From Climacium dendroides (taxonomy: Eukaryota; Streptophyta; Bryopsida; Hypnales; Climaciaceae), in assembly GCA_950106755.1 (NCBI GenBank), contig OX467091.1, forward strand, positions 23,887,538 to 23,951,537: a stretch of 64,000 nt of DNA, written 5' to 3'. The position numbers and the translations under genes are program-made. How positions within the stretch are numbered: position 1 is the first letter of the stretch; every line of letters starts with the position of its first letter. Below the pieces are notes generated by a model. That model was not told the origin of the DNA. It saw only the letters and a list, made by a program, of their open reading frames with translations, and made no database searches. This document shows, in pieces, positions 1 through 11,640 of this stretch.

Positions 1-654
1 ATTCTACTACCTTCTACTAGTAAACTAATAAAATAAATAACTAGAGAATTCTTTGAATAATTAGAATGTGTGAACAATAAAAATGTTTTTTTATTTAAAT
101 GTAGAGGTACACCTCCTAAACTAATGAAATAAATAATTAGAGAATTCTTTGAACAATTATAATGTGTGAACTAAGCATTGAACCAAAACAATAATAAACC
201 ATATTTTGTTGACCAACTATGTCTTTTATGTCTCCCATCAAACTATTTGGTAATTATGTGGGTAATTTGTTTTGGTTTGGAGAAAGACTGGTGTATCCCC
301 TTATTTTTGGACGAAGTTCCATGATAGGGATACGGATGGAGAACAGACTGGTGGAGATGCTCTAACCCTGAAACGTTCCGCCGTCCATATTCTGGAGGAT
401 GAACAAAGGGCTTGGATGATGAATAGAGGGTTGTAGGCATTGATTTGTCCAACCAACTTCTCACTCATCCAATGTAATACTTAAATGTTGAAAAGACAAC
501 CTTACTTACCAATTTCAAGAAATTGTAATAAATGATATATCTGTTTAAAGATATAAGCAAAAAAGTGCCAAAATTCTAAAAAGGATCAAGATGTTTCAAG
601 GTTAACCTTTAAAAGAAGGAACTGCTAATCATGGAAATCATCCCTTTTAGGTAC
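1..654. other. AT-rich intergenic DNA
   Basis: No gene supported. A short segment around 345-370 (GACTGGTGGAGATGCTC followed by TAACCC) resembles the right end of the MITE-like repeat at 655-1190, so this stretch probably contains an older, broken copy of the same family. Confidence 0.4.
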
Positions 655-1190
655 TCTATGAATCATTCACTTAACCCTTAGAGTATCCCTACCAGTCTCT
701 TCCCCATCCCTTCCCTTTCCGTATCCCAATTCTACATTCAAGAAGATAAAGATGGAGAAGAAACTGCTCACCAATCTTCCCTATACTTGGAGGTTGGAAG
801 AAAAAACTAGCCTTTATTTAGGTACTCAGATAGTGGAAGAAGGTAATTTTGCAGTTCTTGCAGAATTCAAGGAACTTTACCTCAAATAAAAGGAATACAC
901 ATCATCTAGATGGAATAAGAACCAGTATAGGGTTTACTCAATCCTTGCAGAATTCAAGAATCCCGAATAAAAGGAGTACACATCATCCAGATGGGGTAAG
1001 AATTAATATAGGATTTACTCAATTTGAGTTCCATACTGAGATCCCTATTTGCAAAACTCAGACCTCTCTTCCTCCAAAATTTGGAGATATAGTACATTGG
1101 TGGGGACTAGCTCTTTCCTATCCGGATGATTTTCATCCGGATAGAGATAGGGATCTCCATTGGTGGGGATGCTTTTAACCCGTGAATGTC
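655..1190. repeat. MITE-like element with imperfect inverted ends
   Basis: The left end (ATTCAC, then CTTAGAGTATCCCTACCAGT) is an imperfect reverse complement of the right end (GGTGGGGATGCTTTTAACCC, then GTGAAT). Close to the right end a perfect 12-bp hairpin lies at 1118-1144 (CTATCCGGATGA, loop TTT). No convincing target-site duplication was found, so the boundaries are approximate and the superfamily is unassigned. Confidence 0.4.
860..1024. repeat. Two-copy tandem duplication (~80-87 bp)
   Basis: Two adjacent diverged copies, 860-946 and 947-1024, each begin GCAGAATTCAAG and share AAATAAAAGGA, TACACATCATC and TTTACTCAAT. They lie inside the MITE-like element. Confidence 0.6.
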
Positions 1191-3330
1191 CTTCAATGTC
1201 TAGTCAGGCATTTAGCGTGTGATGAATGATAAAGAATCTTTCCATATAAGATGGAAGTGCAACTATTCATTTTCCAAATTTTATGGGAAAAAGGAACGTC
1301 TTCTACCCCAATTATGATTTCCATGGTAATTAGCTTGTCGTTTGAGGGTTAAACGTCAAGGTGGATATCTTGTGTCTCATGAATGACAAAGAATCTCTCC
1401 ATGTAGGATAGAAGTGCAACTATTTATCATCCAAAGTTTGTGAGAAAAGAGAATGTTTTCTATAATAGCTTGTTTTCCAATGTGTCTTTTCATTTTTTTA
1501 AGCCAACAATTCACATGGTATCCAAAAAAATGATTTGTACGGTGACCAGTTTGTTATTTTAGGTGTTAAAGAACTGCAAAGATATGCAAAAGCGTGCTAA
1601 CCTTCTCAAAACAAAATTTCGAGGATAAAGAGTTGCACTTTTGTCCAAGTACAAGGATTCTATATTGGTGATTTTGGAAATCAGTCTTTTGGTTATAGTA
1701 GTAGAAGGCCTTCCCTTTTCACAACAAAACTTTGAGGATGAATAGTTATACTTTCTTCTTATTAGAAGGATTCTGTGCCAAATGTCATCATCAACTATCT
1801 AGGGTTAAATGTCCTTGTCAACAATTTAGGATTAATCTTTAATCCTTGCCCCCTGGAGTTCCAAGGCCTCTTTTTCATCAAAAAACACTCATAATTTTCA
1901 TTTCTAAGGTAAGAAGCTCATAAATTGACCATCTAAAGGATAATAGACCTTTGTAGGAAAATCAATAGAGTACAATATTTTTCACATATTTTTGGTAGAA
2001 AGAAAAAAGAGAAACATATTGTTGACTTAGAATGAATTAATTATGAAATTTCAAAGTAAAAGGTACATAGATAGCTATTGGTGCTCACAGATTGAACCAA
2101 TCTTCAATCAAAATCAACCTTTGAATGGAGCACTTCAAACTTAGAATGTTTCTATAATTTTGTCTCTTAGAGAATGGTCCACATCATGCTTTCATTTATT
2201 TTAGCCTTACATGAATGTACATTTTACTCGAAGGGATCCAAGAAAACAATTGAAAAGCAAAAACTGCATTAAACAAACTGTGATCCATTTTTGAAACTTT
2301 TATGCATTATTTATGACAATTTTATAAGTCTCTCACAATTCAAGTTATCACTTAATTCAAAAATGAATTCTACAAGTTATTTTTTCATGAAGATATTCTA
2401 ATTGCTCAAAAAGCAAGATCGTCCATAACTTTCTCATAACAAATCCAAATAGAATGAATCAAAGCTTGCCATGTACATAAAAATATAATCTATATAGAAA
2501 AAAATTTAAATATTTTTACTTGAAGTCTTTTTGAAGGTTTTCTTTACTTGACAAACAAACAAAAAGGCTGTTTGTTCCGTAGCGTTTGCTATTAGACTCC
2601 GACTGAAATAAAAATTATATTTTCAGAAAGCTAATGTGTTTTCCCATATTCATTAAAAGATTCAGAAAATCATGACAAATATCAAGACTATAGGAGCCTA
2701 CCCAAAACCCATTTTGTCCCCCAAGGGGACAATGGGACTTTAGGGGTTAAACAACGTGGAAATGATATGTTTTGGTACTATGTGAATTGTTGGTTTAAAA
2801 ATTGAAAATATCTCATCAGGATAAATTATTGGTTTAAAAAATGAAAAGATTACATTGGAAATTAAACTATTGTAGAAGACAGGTCTTCTCTTTTTCCATA
2901 AAATTTGGAGGTTGAATAGTTGCATTTCTATTCTAAATGGAGAGATTCGTTAGCATTGACAAGCTAGAAAACATCCTCAACATCATTTATAAGTTAAAGG
3001 ATAGGCAGATGACCATGAATATCATTTCTTTTTGGCATTGTTTGAATACTTGGTTAAAAAGAATCCAAAAGTACTCATTGGAAGGCAAACTACTATAAAA
3101 GACCTCCCCTTTTCATGTTAAATTCTAATGATGAATAATTGCACTTATGTCCTACATGTAAAGATCAACCAAGAAACAACCTTAGCATCGTTTATATATT
3201 TATCCTCAAACATCCAAGGTCTTCTCCGAAATTCACAATTTGAAAAAATCCATTATAAAGTCTTATTTGGAAGAATATCTTGGAAAAGTAAAAGTTATAG
3301 ATTTTGGATTTTAGATTCCATCCATACAAT
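1191..3330. other. AT-rich intergenic DNA with a recurring degenerate motif
   Basis: No gene supported. A motif of the form 'aaaattt-gaggatgaatagttgcac' recurs in diverged form near 1255 and 1410 (reverse orientation) and near 1610, 1722, 2900 and 3118 (forward), usually next to a stretch resembling 'ctactataGaaga-ccttccctttt'. The copies look like remnants of one dispersed repeat family. Copy 1 of the 0.9-kb repeat (1828-2750) lies inside. Confidence 0.4.
1828..2750. repeat. ~0.9-kb dispersed repeat, copy 1
   Basis: Direct-orientation partner of 9680-10587. Shared landmarks in the same order are a segment containing CCAAGGCCT and TCATCAAAAA, then AAAATGAATTCTACAAGTTA, then CCAAATAGAATGAATCAAAG, then a right end reading ACTTTAGGGGTTAA. 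The right end is an imperfect inverted copy of the left end (TTAATCCTTGCCCCCTGGAG), so it may be a TIR element without coding capacity. Confidence 0.55.
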
Positions 3331-3333
3331 TAG

Positions 3334-3575
3334 CAGGGTTGTCTCGGACACACGTCCATCTTGAAATCGCGTCCAAAATCCGGACGTCTAGACCTAATGA
3401 CGCGACCCGACTGTGGTTGGCCGGCGTCCAGTGGTTGGTCGGATGCCTGACAAAGTGGTCGGGCGGACCGACGTTGGAGCGGTCGGGCGGACCGCCAATC
3501 CACAGGTTCAGCAGTGGACGGACCGTCCGATCAAACACAGTCCGCCGGTTCGGGATAGGTTCGCGTTGTCCGGAT
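3334..3575. repeat. GC-rich CGGAC/GTCCG island 1
   Basis: An abrupt switch from AT-rich flank to very GC-rich DNA packed with GTCCG, CGGAC and GGTCGG words. GCGGTCGGGCGGACCG occurs twice. The left edge, CAGGGTTGTCTCGGAC, matches the terminal inverted repeat of the hAT-like MITE at 56930-57288 (YAGGGTTGTC), so the edge may be a transposon end. No gene is seen in it. Confidence 0.55.
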
Positions 3576-3731
3576 TAGATTCGGGAAGGACAATTTTAGG
3601 TCTGGGAGCGGACGACTATATGAGTGGGATAACAGTTTCTAGTGGCCAAACTTCACAAGGAAATGAAGTGCTTGAACGTGACAGGTCTCCATCCATACCA
3701 TTAGGCCAATCTGGAGAAAAACAAATTACAT

Positions 3732-3793
3732 GCTTGAGAGAAAATGGATGTGGACAAAACAAGCTTGAGAGAAAATGAATGTGGACAAAACAA
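3732..3793. repeat. 31-bp direct duplication
   Basis: Two tandem 31-bp copies (3732-3762 and 3763-3793) differ at one base; each starts GCTTGAGAGAAAATG. The duplication lies at the 5' edge of the decayed reading frame that follows. Confidence 0.8.
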
Positions 3794-4662
3794 GCTTGGA
3801 ATTTGGAGAAAAATTGGCTGACAAGAGCATCGAGGGACCAAGCTCCCTAAGCCCTAAACCGCTAGAGGTACTAGACAAGGCAGATTCAAGTTTGAAAGAG
3901 TGCAAAAGTCCGAATATGGTCCACAATGGCCAAGGCAAAAATGACAACGTCCAAAGTTCACAATATCCACCTCATACCAATCTTCCACCCGCTCCACGCT
4001 CATTGTTGAGCGGTGGAAGTGGTAGTATTACTTTGGGGGTTTCAGGGAGTTCTCAATTTAAATTGCAAACTTCCAACGTTCAAGAAGAAACTGTGAAGCG
4101 GAAATTCACTAGTTTAGGGTGTACTACTGATGGGGAAGATGAGACATTGGAATCAATGTTGAAAAGCATAGCAGGTCGCCCACCACAATGTTTTGAAAGA
4201 CCAACAGACATGAAACAACAATCTCTAAGTGAAATAACAGCAGTTGCTTGCCAACGGAGGCAATAGACAGATGAAGCAATGGTAGAAGAATCCGCTAAAC
4301 CTAAGAAGAAACGAGTGATGGAACCGTTTGCTATCTCCCCAAGGAAGAAAGTACATGGAAGAAGACCCCCCTTGGATACACGACTATCCCTTCTAGTTCT
4401 TCCCACAAGGAAAGGACGATCGGCCGTTGGTCTTCGAGAACACATACTCAGTAATAACTTGTTACAGAGGAAGTATGATCCAAACGTATGCAAGGAGAAG
4501 AAAGCTTCTACACCTAGGGAAATCAGAGAGAAAGCAAAAAAAAATTGATTATCTTTATCAGATGATGAAGGCAACACTTTCGACGATGAAGACGACGGAT
4601 GAATATCAAGAGACTATAGTAGTGGGGCAGAGATAAAAGGAGATAGTGATTATCACCCTTAG
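3775..4662 (+). pseudogene. Decayed, unrecognised reading frame
   Basis: One frame stays open for about 295 codons except for three stops: TAG at 4264, TGA at 4546 and TGA at 4600; it ends at TAG 4660-4662. The product is hydrophilic, with a Ser/Pro/Gly-rich first half, a basic patch (KPKKKR) near residue 175, a basic middle and an acidic end (DDEGNTFDDEDDG). That is the look of a nuclear or transposon-encoded protein, but I do not recognise the family. It may be an exon of a longer element bounded by the GC-rich islands. The stops fit C-to-T changes at CAG and CGA codons. Confidence 0.35.
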
Positions 4663-7660
4663 GAATTGAATCTTATATTCTTAGAACGGGTTAGATTAGA
4701 GTACATTACATAGATAGTTGTTCAAATCTTTATGATTTGAATTTGGAAGAGCTTATGAACTTAGGAGAAATGAGGTTTGACATTTGACATGCATTGTTCT
4801 ATAATATGAATTTGCGTGTTTATTTTGAAAAATGTAATAAACCTTTTATATTCATTGTTTTTGGTTGAATGGTTGAATAGGAAATTGAAGAAGTCTTTAC
4901 TGTGTATATTTTGGTTATGAATTCTCCATGTACAAAACAAATAAATCAGATAATTTCTTGGGAAGGGTTAGAACTTAGAAATAATGAACCTCAGACAGAA
5001 ATCTTGCATCAAAACTGAAATCTGTAAATACAGAATTACAGAATTCGTGGTTCTTTGTTGCCGACCGGCCGCAACCGCAGCGGACTCTCCGACCGCATAG
5101 AAGGCCGCAGATGGGCCAACCGCAGGTCCGCACCGGACTGTCTGACCGCACGGATGGGTCGACCGCAGGTCCGCAACAGACTGTCTGACCGCACGGATGG
5201 GCCAATCGCAGGTCCGCAACAGACTGTCCAACTGCTAGGGAGGCCGCGGATGGGCCGATTGCAGTGGACGGGTCTGACCGCATAAAGGTAACACGAATGA
5301 TTAAAAGCTCATCTGCCATTCGGGAAAGTGAGTTTTTTGAATCTCATTACTATGATAATTTCCCATAATGATACTTAGAAGACTGTGGTTCTGGTCTTGA
5401 GGTCTGAGGTTCGATCACTTGCGGTCATGATTGGGGGGGGAGAATGATTCGATGAAGAAGTTGGTCCTCTAACTTAAGTAGATGTTCCTATAAGGTTGGA
5501 AGAGGTGGAAATTGAATTCCGTTCAAAGATTTTCGTAACACTATTGCGATTCAGAAATCTCCGACCAGAAATCAAAAATCATCCCTTCCAGCCTTCAAGG
5601 AACATCAATACCATATGACCATGAAATTTTGGGAAGGGGGAATTTTGGTTTTACAAATTGTACAAATTATACAAAATTTGGGAATGAACAATAACAAAGT
5701 TGAAGCCCTTGCCAACGAATCTTGAATGAAACCTACTACTAGAAAATCTAAAGCCTCACAAGGTTGCAAGTACTCGTTTGTACTTAGTTTGCAGTAAAAA
5801 TCTAAAATATTTTGATTTAGCAACTTACAGTTGAAGTAACTCCAAGAGAAGTGTTGACATGAAATTGTGAAATGATTTGCAAGAGTGAATTACTTAAATA
5901 TTTTTTGATTTTAGGGCTATAGTGTTGCACAGCCATGTCAATATGTTCCCATGTTGCATTCTTTAGAGAATTACAATGCATATGTTTATATGGTCAAACT
6001 ATAAATGAAAACGGTTTTAAATGAAAATAAGGTTTCATGTAGCAAAGGGGAAAGCTCTATGTGGCATCCCTACATTTGTATTCTTTGTAAATTGAAACCT
6101 CCAACCAAATTGTAAAACAAAATATTTAATCCAAATTTCATTGATTTCCATAAGTAGCGATTTGAAGGTGAACTAAATTCATTGGAATTTCAGAAAAATT
6201 GAATTCCAAGTGAATGTGAAATTGAAGTCAATTAGGATTTAGATTCATTTTCAATTTGGATTAAACATTGTATTTGCATTTGACATAATTGGAAATTACA
6301 TATTTAATTAGATTGGAAATTGAAGTAAAATATAGTTTCATTGAGGACCATACCTCAATCTAAAAATCTATACTGAAAATTGAATTACTGATTTGTACTT
6401 TACATTAATAAAATTGGAGAAAATAAGAATTCGATATGGCTTTCATGTGTACTACAATATATTTCTAAGAAAGTTTGGAAAGCTCAAATGATCAAATTAA
6501 TATTCCAACAAAATTGGAATTGAAATTCTAATTGCAGTACGCTAGTGCATTGTTTTTATTACAATTCCAAATGAATGTGTTTGGAAAAACAATTGAAGTT
6601 CTACATTAGAAGGTTATCAAAATCAAAAATTCAAATGTAATTTGAATTACTTGAGTTGCATTCAAATTCAAATTCAAATTCAAATTTGTTACTATTTCTC
6701 TCCTATCTTCCATTTCAATTTGAATGCACGTTCCATTTCAAATTGCATTTGCATGTCAATATGTCATGTTCAATTTCAGTTTGAAAGGCAATTTCAATTT
6801 GGAAAAATGGAAGTCAAATTCAATTGCAATGATAGTATAACACCCACTTTAAAATTCACATTGGAATATTGACTTTAATGTACATTGATTTCAATCAATT
6901 TAAATGAAAATAGAGACTTCTGCATTGAACCTGTTGAATTCATAATTCAACATCATAATAAACAAATTTCTGGGGAGGGTTTACATTGTATAAGTGAGCT
7001 TGAAACAACCTTCACTCATTTTAACTTTCTAACTTTCAAGACTTCAAGTCCATAAATTGAAGAATTCATGAAGTTGAACAAATTGCTTGTGTTTCTAAGA
7101 GAATATAACAATCATTATAGATTATTAGATTAATGAAAACAACATTAAATTCCTAATGCCTTACATTTGTAATTGACTTATGAGTTATGACTTATTTGTT
7201 CAATATTGTTACTGTAGTATTCCAAATTATTTCTCATATGTGACATGCAAAAGTTTATATTTCACAAAGAATCATAATTTTATGATTATAGAAAATGACT
7301 GAAGACTTCACTTTTCTTCAATTATATATTTTTTAATATCGCCATAAAAATTCTCTCTTTCTCCCTCTATATATATTTATAGTTTGTACACAAAGTACTC
7401 ATAAGATGTAACAATGAGTCAATTACAAACATATTTGATGAAGAGAAATATCAAAATTCTAAAAGGGAGTAGAGTTCACAATTACGTGTAGGATTTATGG
7501 TTTTTAGGGTATAGGGTTTAGGGTATGAAGTTGTTTTTTGAGTTTCAGATTGAAGGGGCAGAATTCCCGCCTTCAGTTTTTAAAGTTCTGATGTCCTCAC
7601 CTAAAGATAGTGAGGAACTGACGATCTGCCACCTCACTTCTTTGGATTCTCTACTTGCAA
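4663..7660. other. AT-rich intergenic DNA with a short ATTCAA tract
   Basis: No gene supported. It contains the GC-rich tandem repeat at 5060-5285 (listed separately) and, around 6590-6800, low-complexity DNA rich in CAAATT, including about four tandem ATTCAA units at 6660-6686. Telomere-like degenerate TTTAGGG words occur at 7503-7530. Confidence 0.5.
5060..5285. repeat. GC-rich island 2 with 43-bp tandem repeat
   Basis: Two full 43-bp units (5111-5153 and 5154-5196) start ATGGGYCRACCGCAGGTCCG and end ACCGCACGG. A third, longer unit (5197-5249) and a partial fourth (5250-5283) follow. The words GTCCG and CGGAC link it to islands 1 and 3. It lies abruptly within AT-rich DNA; the reading frames across it on both strands are compositional artefacts. 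Confidence 0.75.
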
Positions 7661-7684
7661 ATAATTGAGTTCGGAGAATCCAAA

Positions 7685-8505
7685 TTTATCTACCCGTCCG
7701 CTGAGCAGACGGACCGACGGCCGATCGGTCGGGGCGAAAGAAGTTTGGCCATCTACCCATCCACCCGTCCGCTCGGCGGACGGCCCGTCGGTCGGTGCGT
7801 CCGTTCGACTCGTCCGTCCGTACATCGTTCTCAACCATGCGATGGAAGGTGCAGACTCGCGGTGTTCGTTCGATCTTGCCGTCCGACCCTTAGGCCAACA
7901 GCGATGTCCGCCCCAACGGCAGTATAAAGAGTGCAGCGGACAGCTCAGTCTATACAATTGTTTCCCTTGCAGAGTGGGTGATCCAGTGGCAACTGGTCTC
8001 TGTGCCCCTTCCGACTTGGTGTGTGAACAATTCTAAATGAATAAGTGGCATTCATTCATTATTATAATCTAAAATCGCCACGCGGTTGGCCGTGTGGCAC
8101 GTCCGACCGACCGAGTGGACGGAGATTTTCGTTCAGCCGTCGGATTTAGGGCTGCATTGGACGGCCTTCGCGGTCCTATTCCCCCGGCCGGCCGATCAGG
8201 GGCACGGCGGACTCCTCCTCCGTCCGTGAGGTTGGCTCCGTCAGCCCAGTCGGATCGGTCGGCGCCGTCCGCTGTCGTTGCGGTCGCCCCATCCGTGCAG
8301 TTGGCACCTTCCGCTCCATCGCCGCTGCGGTCTGCCCCGTCCGCCTAATTATGTGCTCCGTCGGTTCTTCCGTCCGCCCGATCGCCCGTCCACTAGACGT
8401 ACGGGAGTTGCACAGGTCTATGTCGCCGGACGCTCGAAAACCCGCAGACGCGGATGTTGGATGTCCATCCAGACGTCCGAGCGTCCCAGTGTCCATGCAA
8501 CCCTG
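7685..8505. repeat. GC-rich CGGAC/GTCCG island 3
   Basis: Two dense blocks (about 7690-7930 and 8090-8500), separated by ~150 bp of ordinary composition, consist largely of GTCCG, CGGAC, CGTCCGTCCG and GGTCGG words. The right edge, at 8505, reads GTCCATGCAACCCTG, which inverted begins CAGGGTTGC, like the left edge of island 1. Open frames on all strands encode R/P/S-rich peptides that are composition artefacts. Confidence 0.55.
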
Positions 8506-11500
8506 CTTGCTTGATATTCTCGGCCCCCTCCCACACTTCTTGAAATGCCCCTCTCGATAGATTTTGATTCAAAGAAAGATTATGAATCAAGAAGAATACC
8601 TACTGATCGTAAATGAAAGCATGCTCCACATTGTTGGCAGGTAGAATGTAGGAAGATAAATCCAATAGGCTTTAGCCTTCCACTCCTTCCTCGGCTCCAA
8701 TAGCTGCTCTTTTTCTTCGTCCATCTCCATGCTCTCCTTCCCCTTCCAATTGATTAAGTGTCGAGTGAGCAACTCGTCTCCTCTTTCTACCACCCATAGC
8801 CAATTGGTGAACTCCTCGATCTTGTGCTTTTGGCCAACTATTTCTACTCTGAGTTGCAAATGTTTCGTGTTCAATTGTGCATATGAAGCTCCCTACGCCA
8901 CTATCTTCCGATTGGCATTCTCCAACTGACTGGTAAGATTCATCAATTGATTTTGTAGCTCTCCAATACCCGATACCCAATTTCTCCAATTGATTTGCTT
9001 GGATCTACAACAATTGGAATTGGGCCTTCATTTGTTAATATTGCAATTGGAGATTTTCGTAATCTTCAAAAAAAATTGGTTGGGCTACTAACTTTCCCAA
9101 TTGGATCGTTTCATCCATCACCTACTTGTAATACGTTGCTCCCTTCAAATAGAAATACAATTTTGGATAAAAAGTATCCATATTTAATTTATCTAGGCTA
9201 CTTAAATTTTTTAAAAAGACATTTCTAGGTCCTTATTGAAGTTGCATCATTTTGCACTAGGTTTCCAACAGACCATAGAAAACAATGCCGCTTCCATGTC
9301 CCAATTGTTCAATTCTATTGTTCATTTTCTTAAAAACCATAATCAATATATCTTCAAAGCTTACTATGTAAATTAAAATGCCTCAAAGCACAACCTTTTC
9401 TTTCTTTTTTGCTAGTGCTTAAGGCCTCATATAGTTTTTGCTAGAAATATATATTTTATCTACACAAATGATCATTATTGAATTTGTATTGAACAAACAA
9501 AATAAGATTTACCAAGCTTGGCTTCTATTCTAATTTGGAATGGTAATTTTTTTTTAATTGAATATTTTATGGCAATTTTAACTTTGGGTAATTAACATGA
9601 TCTATGAAATTCCTAATTATAATAAGATACTAATTTTTGGTTTAGACCACAATGAATTATACTAAAATAATTATAATCTAAAGAGATTTACCCTTGAAGT
9701 CCCAAGGCCTTTTTTCCATCAAAAACCATTCAAAATTGCCATTATTATTGCAAAGAGCAAAAAAACTTAAAATTTTTTTTTTTCATATCTAACCGTAGGA
9801 TCTTGCACTAAACTAGTATATGAATGCGTGGAAGAAATTTCAAAAAATTTGATCTAGTAGATTGCAAGATATTTGCATTTAAAGTGAAGAAAACAAGTTT
9901 TTTTAATACCTTGCTTGACTTGGTTATTTGACTTTAAATCTCTTAACTCAAAATTATTGTACTACTAATTTTGATTTTTTAAATTTTTTATAGAGAATGA
10001 TTGAGTTGAAAATCTAAAAAAAACATTCAACAAAAAACCCCTTAATTTTCACTTATAAAAAAATTGTTATGTAGAAGTGCATTCAAGATTGAAGGGAAAA
10101 CTATACCATTAATAGTGATTAACAATGAGATTGTTCTAACAAGCAAACTTAACCATGTTTAACAATTTTTTTTGAAAAATTATAAAAATTTCATTCAAAA
10201 ATGAATTCTACAAGTTATTTTTTCAAAAAGATGTTTAAATTGCCCAAAAAACAAGACTGTCCATAACTTTCTCTTCATTAGTCCAAATAGAATGAATCAA
10301 AGCTTCAAATGTAGGCAAAAAATATAATCTTTGAGAAAAAAATTCAAAATTCAAAAATTCCATTTTGTGCAATATTTTGGATTGTCCCTTAATCTACTTT
10401 TTGGACTTAAGGTGGCATAACTTTTGCTCTTGGGCACCAATTGAAAAAAAAATTATAACCCCAAAAAACTAATCTAATTTCCTATCTTCAAAAAAAGTTT
10501 CAAAAAATCATGTCTAAATTTGAAATCACACAAGTCTACCCAAAATCCCAATAGTCCTTGCAAGGACTTTGGTACTTTAGGGGTTAAGGTTTGTTTGATC
10601 ATGCAACAACCATTTTGTACTTACATTATTGTTTTGTTGTTTAGTTACCTCCTTAAGGACTAAGTGGACACATTGCATCTTCTTCAAATTTTCAATGGCA
10701 AATTCTTGGTAGGGTGAAACAAATCTCAATATTTAGTAAAGTAAAATCTTGTAGAATAACAAGTTGACATAATTGTTGCATTTTCCAATTTTCCAAATTT
10801 TTAGTATGAGAAGTATTTTAAAATTTATTTAGGAAATCTAATCTTGTAGAAGAAAGAACAAACATAACTCTTACAATAAAAGGAATAGTGGAGATGGAAG
10901 AAATATTTGTCTTGGACATTTCTGATTTCTATTTTGCTCAAACAAACTAATTTTTAATTTTTTTTTAGCAATTTTAAAAATACAAAGTTCAATCTAGTAT
11001 GATTAAGAATTCAAATTATTTAGAATGATTAAAAAAAAACTGAAGATGTTCCAAACAATTTGGTAATAATATCAATTGTTAATTTTAAAAAATTCAAGCA
11101 CGTATAAATTTTTTTAAATTTTGTAAGATGCTATTTGGTCACTTTTGGTTTTCTATTCCTTTTAAAAAAATCTGTATGGATATTAAAAGAGTTTTTATTT
11201 CTTTTTTATAAATTAAAAAAATACTATTTTTACCTTAGATTCCAATATAATTTTTTGGAGGGATTAAAAGAAAAATTCATCTTCTCATAATTTTTCTTCC
11301 CCTAAAGCTGCATTTTTTGCCTATAAGTTGATCATCCAAAATTGTTATAATCTAGAAATCTAATGGTGAATATTTTCCACAACTAACCCCATGCATATTA
11401 GACAAAGTAGTCTTTACTTTTGTAAGGTTAAAATTAAAAAATTTAAATCACATCCATGTGCAAAAAAATATAAAAGTGGAATGATTCATTGAAAACCTCC

Positions 11501-11640
11501 ATTGTTAAGAAGTTGTTAGGCCTTGAGGAATTAAGTATAATTTTGGAGGAAGATACACGAACCATGACTAAAAGAAAACCAAGAAAAACATAAATAATCA
11601 AGTTAATGCATAGAGCCTTTGTTTTAATTTTGGGTGTTTT
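8506..11640. other. AT-rich intergenic DNA
   Basis: No gene supported. It holds copy 2 of the 0.9-kb dispersed repeat (9680-10587) and long A/T homopolymer-rich tracts (10.6-11.3 kb). Confidence 0.5.
9680..10587. repeat. ~0.9-kb dispersed repeat, copy 2
   Basis: Direct repeat of 1828-2750 with the same landmarks in the same order, ending ACTTTAGGGGTTAA. The left edge TTACCCTTGAAGTCCC is an imperfect inverted copy of the right edge. A similar right end (TCCTTTAGGGGTTAAG) occurs alone near 60,095, so the family is dispersed. Confidence 0.55.

Noticed and set aside
5390..5435. tRNA or SINE (GAGGTTCGATCACTT resembles a B box)
   Set aside because: No A box at the right distance, no cloverleaf and no poly-A tail could be made out.
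3334..8505. One complete hAT element with ends CAGGGTTG
   Set aside because: The flanking 8-mers (ACAATTAG and CTTGCTTG) do not match, and the second end is only partly inverted. Kept only as a hypothesis in the findings.
7655..8560. R/P/S-rich proteins in the GC-rich island
   Set aside because: Frames are open on both strands at once because of the GTCCG repeat composition; no start context, no splice logic and no homology pattern.
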